From NCBI GenBank assembly GCA_009602735.1, contig WELA01009535.1, positions 30,637 through 62,878 on the forward strand: a stretch of 32,242 nt of DNA. Reading direction: 5' to 3'. This document shows positions 12,730-27,130 of the stretch, one piece after another (the stretch's first letter is position 1; each line of letters starts with the position of its first letter). The DNA is from Mesotaenium endlicherianum. Taxonomy: Eukaryota > Streptophyta > Zygnematophyceae > Zygnematales > Mesotaeniaceae. The position numbers and the translations under genes are program-made. Under the pieces are notes generated by a model. The model worked only from the letters and a program-made list of their open reading frames with translations. It had not been told where the DNA came from and did not search any database.

Positions 12730-13096
12730 TACTATGCCACAAGCACGGGCCATTACTTGGCGCCATATTCATTTTTGGTGCCTTTGGCAATTAGCTCAGT
12801 AGTGCGTTAAAAAGATACGCCAAGCACTCTGGACTTGTAAGATTAGTGTATTTTCTAGCGTTTGGTGTACATATTTAAGCCCTTTAGTTGGGGCATGTTT
12901 ACATCATGTCTGCTATCTGGGCACGTGGGCACATACATTCATTTTTTGATGTGTTCACTATGAGGGTAATGGAAAATAAAGACACTTAATCCTGAATGTT
13001 CTCTTGTTTCTAATCCTTGCAACATCAAGAATTCTCTTGTTTCTAATCCTTGCAACATCAAGAATGTTACAACAAAACCCCCCCACCTTGAATATC
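12730..13096. other. Shared 3' region between convergent genes
   Basis: These 367 AT-rich bases separate the dioxygenase stop (plus) from the RsmD-like stop (minus), so both 3' UTRs must lie here. TGTAA occurs on the plus strand at 12836-12840, 107 bases after the dioxygenase stop. It occurs on the minus strand at 13067-13071 and 12899-12903. These are candidate poly(A) signals in both directions. Confidence 0.5.
12999..13064. repeat. 33-base perfect tandem duplication
   Basis: Positions 12999-13031 and 13032-13064 are identical, and the short flank GAATGTT occurs on both sides of the pair. The repeat begins 33 bases beyond the RsmD-like stop codon, so it lies in that gene's probable 3' UTR. 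Perfect identity suggests a recent duplication or an assembly artefact. Confidence 0.85.
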
Positions 13097-14840
13097 CTAC
13101 TCAAGGGCCCATTCAGGCCCGTAGATGGCAACCAGAGTTCTCCCATATCGACGATCCCGGATCTGCGCATCACCACTTCCAACGGATCAGTACAGTCCAC
13201 AACTTTGCTGCAACTCGCTTTACCAGTGGTGGACATATGTTGTAAGCAATAACCGCGCATTCCCAATCAAACATAGAAGTACATAAATGTGAACAAACAC
13301 TGTGAAAGACTGGAGTGCACGAGTGCCGCGTTGCTGGAGAAGTGCCGACCTTGAAGAGAGGCCCGCAGGTGTCGAGCACCTCGTCTTTGGACAGCAGCGG
13401 ATACTCCACCACCATGCACGTGTTGGGGCCCACGAGAGGCGAGCTGGCCAGCTGGGCCATGAGCTCCGCGTACACCACCTTCTCGTACGGCGGCGTCACA
13501 CTTATGTAGTCAAACGCACCACCCATGTAGCTGTTGCTGGTGCTGCTGTCCGTGCTGGCAGCTGTGGCAACAAGCCCCACACCCACATACCCGCACACGA
13601 CACGTGTACCAAGAGCTTGGGTGAGAGAGGGAAAGTGATAGGTGTACTCACATTTCTGTATGATAAATCTCAATGAACGGATGTGCGAATGCACTTATGC
13701 GTGGTACATGTGTGGCGCGAGTGTTTTACACGCGTGCACACGTCCATGTCCACACTTGGCCCGATGACCCCCAAACACACATGCACAAGGAAAATAGACT
13801 GGGCACAACAAGCAGAGAAGCAGGAGGGGCTGGGCAGCACCAGCGCACATACATACAGGCAGAGGCAGAGGCGGAGGCGGAGGCGGAGGCACGCTGCAGC
13901 ACAGTCTCCACGGGGGCCGTGTGGATGACGGCGCTCTGAGCGTAGCCCGTGGCGTCCAGGTTGGGCCCCAGCACCTGCGCCACCACCCACGGGTCCATCT
14001 CCACAAAGTGCGCCTGCGCCCGCCCCCGCTCCCCCCCCCCCCATCCTTGTGACCCATGTCACGACCTCTCCAAACGCTGCTGGGTGTTTGCGCGTGCGTG
14101 TGCGTGTGCGTGCGTGTGCATGTCATCATCGTGTGCGCTATCTTCTTGTGGGTGGGTATGTATGTCTGTGTGTGTGCGTGTGCGTGCATGGTGTGTGCGC
14201 GTGCGCGTGTGTGTGCATGTGTGTGCACGCGCGCGTGTGCGTGTCTGTGTGCGTGTGTACGTGTGTGTGTGTGTGAGAGAGGGGACGGGGGCNACAGGTC
14301 CAGCCACCGACCGCCCGGCAGGCTGTGGGGCTGCCCTGCCAGCGCCTGGAGCATGGAGAACACGGCCCCTCGCACGACCTCCATCATGGGCCGCACGTCC
14401 GCGTCCGCCGGCGACAGTAGGCGCCTGCCCCCCGCCTTGCCAGCCATCACCTGTCACTCACCCCCATTTTCACCCCCACCCCCGCCACCACCCTGCCTCC
14501 TTCAGCCGTGTCCATGGGTTGCTTGGCGCACGCTGTGTTGTGTTGTGCGACACATGTTGCAACCACCATGCTTCACAGACTGCCACTGCTACTAAAGCGT
14601 GCTCCTACTGGGAGGTACGCTGCTATTGGAGGTACTCCTGCTCGGGGGGGGCACGCTGCAGGCGGGGGGTGTGCTGTCAGTCAGGGTCAAGCCAGCCCTC
14701 ACTGTCTCACTCACTCTGAGGAGGCGGTGCGTTGCTCGCTGCGGGGCCGGGGCTGCCTTGGTGGAGATCCGGGGGGGGCCAGCCTTGTCCAGCTTCCTCT
14801 TCACGGCTGCTGGGAGCTCCATGTCCACCTTCTTCCAGTC
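13097..14840 (-). CDS. rsmD: RsmD-type rRNA guanine-N2 methyltransferase, probably organellar; one exon missing, 5'-partial
   Basis: Bacterial RsmD methylates G966 of 16S rRNA with SAM. Plants carry a nuclear homologue with an N-terminal extension, likely plastid-targeted. Minus-strand exons in coding order are about 14715-14840 (RATHRLLR, preceded by a lysine-rich linker), 14294-14450 (LLSPADADVRPMMEVVRGAV through GGRWLDL), 13857-14013 (AHFVEMDPWVVAQVLGPNL through VETVLQRA), 13350-13561 (FDYISVTPPYEKVVYAELM through DTCGPLFK) and 13097-13162 (IRDRRYGRTLVAIYGPEW, stop). The TPPY motif replaces the bacterial NPPY, as in the plant proteins. The SAM-binding segment expected directly after WLDL (a Y-S-G-T-G-type motif I, about 18 residues) is absent: the sequence breaks at the N at 14293. 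Residues encoded by a GCCTCC repeat form an Ala-Ser linker at the 13857 splice site. The true start codon and transit peptide lie upstream, probably in or beyond the gap at 15002. Confidence 0.82.
14085..14280. repeat. TG/CG-rich alternating purine-pyrimidine tract
   Basis: Nearly 200 bases are dominated by GTGTGCGTGT-type alternation, directly beside the N at 14293. On the coding strand this is CA/CG-rich intron sequence of the RsmD-like gene. Such tracts are replication-slippage prone and can adopt Z-DNA. The assembly break here is probably caused by it. Confidence 0.8.
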
Positions 14841-15001
14841 CTGCTCTCCCGCGCCTCCCAGGCAAGCCCCTGTATTGCACGTGAGGAGCCGCGCAGAGGC
14901 ACCGGGGCCCTGCAGGGACCCGTGGGCCCGCTGTGGTGCCCTCTCACACGACTAAGCAGCGGGCAGGTGTCGCATGGCAGTGGCGTGGGAGGGGGGGGGA
15001 G

Positions 15002-15251
15002 NNNNNNNNNNNNNNNNNNNNNNNNNNNNNNNNNNNNNNNNNNNNNNNNNNNNNNNNNNNNNNNNNNNNNNNNNNNNNNNNNNNNNNNNNNNNNNNNNNN
15101 NNNNNNNNNNNNNNNNNNNNNNNNNNNNNNNNNNNNNNNNNNNNNNNNNNNNNNNNNNNNNNNNNNNNNNNNNNNNNNNNNNNNNNNNNNNNNNNNNNNN
15201 NNNNNNNNNNNNNNNNNNNNNNNNNNNNNNNNNNNNNNNNNNNNNNNNNNN
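15002..15251. other. Assembly gap (250 N)
   Basis: This is a run of exactly 250 N between a G-rich end and a 13-base G run. It is sequence of unknown content. Any open frame reported across it is meaningless. Confidence 0.98.
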
Positions 15252-16422
15252 GGGGGGGGGGGGGCTCTGCATCTCGTGTCTCACCTCACTCACGCCCACT
15301 GATCGGGGGTCTACAGCCCATCCCTTGTCCAGAGAGAAGATATCCTCTTCTTGCTCTGCTTTGCCCCCGCTGTTACTGCTGCTGGTGGTTCTGCTGCGCT
15401 GCTGAGGCCCTCCACCGGCTCCGCTGCTCTTCTGCTTGCCTGCAACCCCCCCTTGTAGCTGCTACCCTCCTTAGGCCCATATTTTTTCCTCAGCAAATTG
15501 CTTTGAGCGGCTGTCCTCTGATGTGCAGTCATACTCAACTCATATCAAACCTCAAGTTGTACTAGCTATACTAAATCAACCACCACTAGCAATTGCTTTT
15601 GGCATACGCAATGATCGTCACTGTCTCCTGTCCCTCACGCTTCTACCGATCCAATTGGAGGCCTTATTGTAACCCAGAAAAGGTTCCAGAATGCTAATAG
15701 TAACGATGCTTTCCACAAGACCAGAGAAGCACACTTCCCTTAAATGGTAACCTAGTCAAGTGGACAGGATTGACGCAAGGGCTTGACAATGCTTCAACAG
15801 TTTTCGATGGCATGGCTTAAGGCAAGAAAATGGACATGAATATTTGTACTCACTGGGTCTACGAAGTTCGCCAGACTTTCTCCCGCAAATTACTTCTAGG
15901 GCCCCGGACCTTGATGGCCTATGACTGCTGTCAAGCACAACAGACTTTTGTTGCGCGCTTTGCTGTCCTGAGGCAGTGTATAGTGAGCTCAAAAAACCCG
16001 CCCCCAACGCTTCACCCCGCAAACAAGCCATGATTGTATCAGTGCGCCAGCAAGTCAGCCTTCAGCCTTCTGCGTCCAAACCCCAGCCAGACATAGCAGT
16101 CACGGACTCCAGCGAAATCTAAAACGGGATTATAATAAGAGGTGCGACTTTCAAACAGAAATATGTTGGGGACAAGTGCACGGATTGGCACAAAATAACC
16201 CGTACGTGATGGGGCAGCATGGGCCCTGGGGCAGTGAGCAGCAGTGAGGGGCAAGCTCAGGCAATTAAGCTGAGAGGGGTGCAGGGTTTCGGTCTCGGTC
16301 AAACTTTGACTCGTAGGGCCGAATTTGACGTTTCACTAGCAATGCGTCCTGCCAAAACACGGTACGATAGCGCGTGAAGTATTGCAACCGTCACCTTACT
16401 GTTCCCCTGCGTTATGCTGCAT

Positions 16423-16453
16423 AATTGTGCGTAACATCAAATTACGCACAATT
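16423..16453. repeat. Perfect 12-base inverted repeat with 7-base spacer
   Basis: AATTGTGCGTAA at 16423-16434 and its exact reverse complement TTACGCACAATT at 16442-16453 flank CATCAAA. The element lies about 380 bases before the SFT2 start codon. No T-run follows, and it sits in no gene. Confidence 0.85.
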
Positions 16454-16830
16454 CGATGTCTGCAATGGTCTGCAATGATGAGAGAACTTCCGGAGCACTG
16501 GAATGGTGCTATCTTGCCTTCTCATTCTCATTTTGCGATTGCGGTTTCTCGTGATATTGCTTACTTTTTAAGAGGAACTATCTGTCTATAACATTGGGGC
16601 TGCAACTACATTGTTTTTGCATGCAGTTTGAGTGTGAACGGATAGTTGGGAAATGGAGTGTTGCCAGACATACCGCAGGCAATCTAGATTTTGACCTGAT
16701 GAAGTTTCTGCGAGGCTAAAGAGGTGTACCGCTGACCCTCCCACAAAACGCGTGCTCTCCTGAAAATTAGTTTCTCCTTCTTAGATTATAACTGAACCTT
16801 CGAGTATCTAGCAAGTGCGTGTTTGCAAAA

Positions 16831-18759
16831 ATGGAGAAGCTGGCGCTTCTGAAGGACGCCATGGGTGGAGCTAAAGAAATGATGGGTGGAGCCAAAGATA
16901 TGATGGGGGGAGCCGTCTCCGTGGCTATGGATAGGGTTGTGGATAAAGCAAAAGGGGCTGCGGGAAAGGCGAGGGAGATGGTTGGACTTGCTAGAGAGGA
17001 AGCAGAAGCAGCACCGCCTCCTCAGGAGCCCTCCATGCTCGATGAGTTGAATCAATCTTGTGCTCTTAGTTACAAGCAGGTCTTCTCTCACTTTTCTCCC
17101 ATATGATGATCAGAGCGCTGTGTAGATACTTGTTGTGCTTTGCTATGAAATCTTAGCAGTGCTCTAATACTGTACTCGTGTTGATGCTGCTACAAATGTA
17201 ACTGAGATTCTTATGAAATGGGTTGGCGTTATCAAAAGGAAGGAGACAATAACAGGTGTATGTTGCATTTGATGCATGAAGAAGCACAAGCCACAATTAG
17301 GATGTAGCAAGTGAGATGCAAACAGGAGCAAAATAACACAATATCTTTGGTTCCACGATCCCTCATTCTTTCTGGAAGGGTCCATTGTGCGTGAGGGAAG
17401 CAGAGGGTGTACGGTTTCTCGGCCTGCTTATCACTTGGCCTCTTCTGCTCCCTCCTGGTACAATCTCTTACTTCCTTCGATTGAAGCTACTATGACCACA
17501 TGTCAGTAGGTTCTTCATTTTGACTGCTCCTTTCTGCCGTACTTCGATTTGCATATAGTATGTGTGCTTATCACGGACAGTAGCAGCATGTTGTGGGAAG
17601 TGACGCAATAGGCTGACGTGGGAGTGGATGGTCTGATGGATGGGATGGGACTATGCGTGCAGTCCATGCTGGTGTTCTTCCACCCTGTCAAATTCGCCAT
17701 CACCTATACCTTCGGCAATCTCCTTGCTCTTGGCAGGTGGGTTTCTTTTTTTACTCCTACAGCCATTTGTGTTACTGTTTGGAAGGAGATACTTTTCTCA
17801 CTGTCTGTAATTCAGGTGTCGATAAGTAGGTTGGCTTCTTTCACTATGATCCAGGCAACTGCTGTGGCAGCCCTCTTTCAAGTTCCATTGCGGTTTGGGG
17901 GGTCAATTGCTTGAAGGCTGCACCCTTACTTGCTCAGTTGAAAAGAACAGACGCACACCTTAACCTTGTTGAAGTGAGCAGTCCTTCAGGTTCTGTGGTG
18001 GATTGATTTTAGCCTCTTCTTGGGGGAATCCTATGCAGCACAGGGTTTCTCATAGGGTTCGGGCGGCAGCTGAAGATGATGTTTGATCCTGTACGCGCCA
18101 TTGCTGCTATCATTTACTTGGTGGCTATCTTACTGACGCTCTTCTGCGCCCTCTATGTAAGGCCCCCACTCACTTGGACTCCTCGGCTGCATGAGCACTT
18201 CAGGCTACCCTATTTGTGGCATGCCAGACATTTGTGGCGCGTGATAGTTACCTTCTCTGCCGCCAAGTCCCAGGCAACTTCCATCTGACGTGTGGTTTGT
18301 GTGCGCAGTTGGGAGATCCTTTGCTGACTCTCGTCTGTATCACTGGACAAGGAGCTGCCCTGCTTTGGTGAGTACTTCTCTGTGGGAACATGCTGAGCCA
18401 TACTCCAAGTGGTCTTTATCTCTAAGAGCTCCATAGAGCTGGAAATTGAGATATCTGTGCTCTGTATCACAACACAAAGCCCTTGCCAACTTGCGATGAT
18501 GGCCACGAGAGGAATTGGGTTGTGTGGGAAATTTTGGACGTGGCCTTGTTTTAGAATTTATGTGGAGTGCCCACGCTGTGAGGAACCTGCTCTTATTTTA
18601 CATGTCATTGACATGTCATCCGCATTCATAGTCGCATCATAGTATGTACTCAATCCTCTCTACTTTTTCCTTGTGTGCAGGTATAGCTTGAGTTACATAC
18701 CTTTTGCACAAGCTGCTGCACGATCCATCTTCAGGTCTTGCTATGAAAGTGGAGTGTGA
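16831..18759 (+). CDS. SFT2: SFT2-family Golgi/endosome vesicle transport membrane protein
   Basis: SFT2 proteins are small four-helix membrane proteins involved in fusion of endosome-derived vesicles with the Golgi. Six exons join in frame: 16831-17079, 17404-17457, 17663-17736, 18039-18156, 18309-18367, 18681-18759. They give 210 residues. Family signatures are SYKQ-RVYGF (about 80-88), HPVKFAITYTFGNLLALGST (108-127), KMMFDPVRAIAAIIYLVAIL (about 138-157) and WYSLSYIPFAQAA (185-197). Four hydrophobic segments lie at about 88-107, 112-133, 146-165 and 170-190. Split codons at 17736/18039 (Ser) and 18367/18681 (Trp) fall on conserved positions, which confirms these joins. The 17404-17457 exon is only 18 codons. 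Odd feature: residues 1-60 carry repeated G-G-A-K-E/D-M-M units and Ala/Lys-rich sequence resembling LEA-type amphipathic helix, not found in typical SFT2. The ATG is the first in the open frame. An alternative GTG in frame at 16819 is unlikely. Confidence 0.9.
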
Positions 18760-20108
18760 GATAACAGCTTCCTTCCACACAGCAGAAGAAGCAAATTCAT
18801 ACGCAGGTTGTGCAGTGGAACCTGCTGTTTTAACAAATCTTTCAACAAATCACGTTCTTATAGACCTTTCAGCTTACTCAATGGAATCTGAGATTTTGTA
18901 CGTCATTTCTCCCATTATGTGGAGTCATGAGCTTATGTTGTATATACATCAAGTATTGTTCAGTTCCCAAATTGACCTAAACGAAAGTTTCGATTTGTGG
19001 ACACATGCGATAAGTACATGGTTTGTCCGCTACTTGGAGTAAATACTTTGTTTTATACACAACGCAGAACATTTATGTGGGACAATTCTTGATTTTTGAG
19101 GGGCCACAAAATCTGCTCTTCAAGAGCAATCTTGTGCACCCTTTACGGATCGGATGGACAACACCACATAAAAATTCCTCATAAAAATCCCTAGGCTGGC
19201 CGCATCTCCTTTCTCCTCACCTCATGTACCCTCTATCACACCCTCCCAGCATGAGGAGACTATATCTTCCAACCTGCCCAACCCCACACCTCTACCAGCC
19301 TGCTTTTCTCACAAATTTACATACAATCACCAACCACCACAGCCCTTCTGAACCGAGCTACCTAACGGCCCAAAGAAGGCAATACGAAGCCTCGTCATTC
19401 ATCCTACCATCGCATTCAAAGATGAAAAGGTGAAAAACCAGCGCACCTCCACTTGCTCCATCCCGCACTACGACCTAAGACAAGAGAACTGAAGTGGCCT
19501 AATAGAAAGCGAACAACCCACACTTCCATTTCCATCATTCCCCAATCCAACCTTCACATAGTTCCCCGATCTAACTTTCACTGAAAGCGACCATAGACCA
19601 AAAGAATGATAATTTCAGAACCTCAATACCTTCTCCCGAACTGATTACCCCATGCAAAACCCCCCATGCATACTTCATTGTAGACCAACCCACAATCTTC
19701 GAAGTTACAAGTGAGGCAGAAGTGCTATCAAGACAGAAGTGCGCTTCTCTGCAATTGTCACTTGAGGATTCTCATTTCAGCACCCAGCTGATATAAACCT
19801 GGACATTGATAAAGCTACAGGGTGCCTTAATGATATTTTACATACGAATTGTCAAAAAAATGCAGGACAGCTTTTCAGGAGCAGTAATTCATGTGTAGAA
19901 AGCTACTTTCTTATTGAGGCAAAATTGTAGATAATCACATAACCTCAATCCTCTTATTCTCCCTATACCTTGATAGTAAACAGATAGCTCAGCCAAAACT
20001 GTCTAGTGGTCAATAACGAAGCCTATCAGAAATGGACTACTATCACATTCATGACCATACACATACCGTACAACCTACAGCTACAATAATAACCTGGAGG
20101 ACAAGCTT
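18760..20108. other. Intergenic region between convergent SFT2 and HSP70 genes
   Basis: These 1.35 kb must hold the 3' ends of both genes. It is AT-rich. A 113-codon open stretch (18704-19042) overlaps the last SFT2 exon out of frame and looks accidental. On the minus strand TGTAA occurs at 19838-19842, about 267 bases beyond the HSP70 stop, and is a candidate poly(A) signal. I see no TGTAA on the plus strand soon after SFT2. No RNA gene or mobile element is recognised. Confidence 0.5.
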
Positions 20109-24496
<4,388 letters not shown>

Positions 24497-24564
24497 GTTG
24501 CTCCTGAGTAAAGTACTAGCAGACGAAAACCAACGGGCTCTAGTCAGGGCGAGAGCCAACGTGC

Positions 24565-24570
24565 TTTATA
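24565..24570 (-). promoter_or_regulatory. TATA box of the HSP70 gene
   Basis: On the minus strand the sequence reads TATTTATAAAGCAC. The TATAAA lies 69-74 bases before the ATG at 24496, but only 6-11 bases before the alternative ATG at 24559. Transcription starting 25-30 bases downstream would begin near 24535-24540, between the two ATGs. The first translatable start is then 24496, with a 5' UTR of about 40 bases. Confidence 0.6.
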
Positions 24571-24974
24571 AATATTTTAAGTTCTTTCTCTCTCTTGGCG
24601 GTATGGCGTAGAAGACCCTGAGATGCGCCGGCGTCTAGCTTTAGACAATGTGTGCTGAATGATGCAAGGGAACTTCGAAACAAATATATTGGAAGCCACT
24701 TATTTGCACTCACGTCATTGGCACTCAACCGGCTGACTGGACCAAACTGCACGGAACCCAATCGAGATCTCACAAGTCTTGCAGCCCTTCCACGTTACAC
24801 CGATTGTTCGGATGTCCAGAGTGGTCGAGAGGCTTCTCCTAGATCAACGGCAAACAACGAGATACGTCTTCATTTTCAAGAGCCTTGATACGACCACGTC
24901 AAAATCAAGTTTACTTTTTCTCTGCGTGAAGACGAGTAGAATCAGATGAATTGGTAAAATTGCGAAAATAGATG

Positions 24975-25045
24975 GTTCAAGGCAGTTCAAGGTGGTTCAA
25001 GGATGTCCGAGATCGTAGGTGCATTTTCTTTAAGCTTCTAGAAGC
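24975..25045. promoter_or_regulatory. Candidate step-type heat-shock element upstream of HSP70
   Basis: Three GTTCA pentamers start at 24975, 24985 and 24995, each separated by exactly five bases. This fits the published step-type HSE pattern nTTCn-(5)-nTTCn-(5)-nTTCn. Further TTC triplets at 25026 and 25036 fall on the same 10-base phase. The last belongs to the 12-base palindrome GCTTCTAGAAGC (25034-25045), which contains the classical TTCnnGAA core. The array begins about 480 bases upstream of the HSP70 start codon. Confidence 0.5.
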
Positions 25046-25895
25046 CCGGAATCAGGTGGGGTCAACCTTTCGTCAATGGTCGAGAAAACGTCGTTTGGAT
25101 CACTTTTCTGAGCTGATTTGAGCAGTTTTTTGCAGTTTTTTGAAACGCATTTGAAACTAGGCGATCAAATTAACCCTGCTCAAAATTGCTCAAACGACTC
25201 CTGACTTGCTCTTTACGGCAAGTCCAAGGAAGTCTGGGCCAGTGGGCAAGTAATCCACACTTCTGGCTTGGTCATAGCCACGTAGCACGACAGTTGTGAC
25301 AAGTCAACTACGACTCCACGATTTAACACGTGTGTGCCTTGGTGTTCAAGAGGTGCCAGTTGGTGGCTGGTCGCAGGCTGGTCGTCATGGACTCTCATAC
25401 AGTATTATGCGGTCCAATGCAGTCAAAGGTAGAAGAAGTAATATTGACTGTACCTTCACAATATGAAAAAAAACGTACTTCCGCCTTCAACTCTAGAGCA
25501 ATTTCCAGCAGTTTCAAGTGATTCGAAGTCCATTGGGACTCGCTGCTGATAGGTGCTGGATTGTGCTGGATGTTTCGCTGACATGGTCTTCTCTTCGTGC
25601 TGTGTCAGTTTTAGTGTGTGACCAGTAGAGCGGCAGGTGTTACGCATCTCTCTCAGTGGTACGCAACCAATGGCCACCGAGTAGTTTGAGACCACGTGCT
25701 ATGCAACTGAAAACGAGCGTTAAAGGCAGTGCAAAGAGTAAAATGGGGGTGACAGCTGAGGCATTTCGCCTTTGGTTCTTGCTTATAGATATTCTAGTAG
25801 GTTGTGTTTGTGAATAAGGATTCCGCTTACTTGTCATCCTACAATCGCCCCTGCGAAAAGAGGGTGTGTGTGGCCTTAAATAAGGGGTGAGGATA

Positions 25896-27036
25896 ATGGG
25901 TCTGACATTGTTAGTACATCATACGCCCCCTTTGACTCTCACCGGCGATTACAGCTATTTCGTGGCCAAGGAGAAGCTTTCTAACGGCAATCGCAACATT
26001 GCAGGCAGCTTCCCAGGAAGACCGGTTGTCTTTCTTAAGGTTCAAAAAGCAAATTTAAGACAAGTTCTTCCAGAGTACTCGAAGCTAGGTAGGCAGAAGA
26101 AGACACTTGTAGAAGCAAGTGGTAGTCGCTGGTGGAAACAAAAGTCTGGGCATTCTTCCCAAGATCATGATGAGTTTGGGCCTTACCCGTGGGACCCAAC
26201 ACCTGTCAATGCATCAGGTGCAAAAATTCACGCTGCTCGGTGTATATGTCTGTTCGTAAAACAAACCAAAGAAAGCGGCACATATTGTGGATGTTGTTTG
26301 TTGGCAATGTAGCAGGTCCTGTCAACGCCCCAACATAGCTGTTCCGCACTCACTCCTTTTCATTTTTTTGCTGTTACTAGTTGAGCCCCATCCATCGTAT
26401 ATGCTCATGTCAATAAGCATTCACCACGCAGCTCAATCAGCATGGTCGCCTTTACTTTCTAATCCTAATCATGAAAGAAGAACGACATTGTTAACACGAG
26501 ACTTCACGGTTGCACGCAGAGGCGGAATGGGGTTACTCCGACGTCATCACGCTTGTCTCCTCTGACGGCGTCATGAGACTGGGGGGGGACCGCGTCCCGA
26601 TCGCTTCGCAGGCGAGTCTCTTGATGTGACAGCAGTACTGTCGACGTACTTAGCAGGCACATTGCTGAAGTTAAATGATCTTCAAGTGGAGAACGATGCG
26701 GGCTTGCATGGGTGGATGGAGCACGTGCCAGGTGGGGTCGGTGGTGCATACTCACTCGGTGGTGGTGGTGGGTTTTGCTGACACGACAGCGGCTGCCCAG
26801 GGAGAGGGCGATGCGGTGGAGGCAGTACCGCGAGGAGGACTACATGGACCCCCAGCAGCGCCTCTGCCTGGGGGCTCTCTTTGACATAGCGGCCACCAAT
26901 GTGCGTCCCTGTGCTCCCACCCTCGCCAGGTGACTCTGGCTAGCTTCTGTAGCCTTTAAGGCAAGCAAATACTGCAATTCTATGATCAAGTTTAAGTTAG
27001 CGTGCGAGGAAGGGTTTTCTGGGGACCAGGTCCCTC

Positions 27037-27130
<94 letters not shown>

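Larger units (their letters stand above)
14841..16830. other. Assembly gap and intergenic region
   Basis: Two hundred and fifty N occupy 15002-15251, flanked on both sides by G runs. Short minus-strand open frames lie on either side, including 75 codons at 15311-15538. Any of these could hold a 5' exon of the RsmD-like gene, but none shows a motif I can use. From about 15540 onward the sequence is AT-richer and carries no recognisable gene. A perfect inverted repeat sits at 16423-16453. The SFT2 promoter should lie in the last few hundred bases, where I see no clear TATA box. Confidence 0.5.
24560..25895. promoter_or_regulatory. Divergent promoter region: HSP70 (minus) and uncharacterised gene (plus)
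   Basis: These 1.3 kb lie between two genes transcribed away from each other. They hold the HSP70 TATA box and a 10-base-phased TTC array, listed separately. The region around 25085-25200 has repeated T-runs and TTTGAAAC-like words. Short open frames here show no protein character. The 5' exon of the plus-strand gene (transit peptide) could be hidden in the right half. Confidence 0.5.

Noticed and set aside
14508..15565. Long open frames reading through 14933-15565 and 14508-15302
   Set aside because: They cross the 250-N gap, which cannot contain visible stop codons.
16039..16302. 87-codon minus-strand open frame
   Set aside because: Some stretches look protein-like (GVRDCYVWLGFGRRRLK), but no family, splice partner or promoter could be found. 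It is left unannotated.
18704..19042. 113-codon plus-strand open frame
   Set aside because: It overlaps the last SFT2 exon in another frame and continues into AT-rich 3' sequence. There is no protein signature.
24810..24890. tRNA-Ser-like string (GTGGTCGAGAGGCTT)
   Set aside because: It resembles a D-loop box, but I could not pair an acceptor stem or find a B-box with the right spacing.
25887..26312. Single-exon 141-codon gene ending at 26312
   Set aside because: The part up to 26217 is protein-like and splices in phase to 26612. The stretch from 26218 to the stop is Cys-rich and reads as intron.
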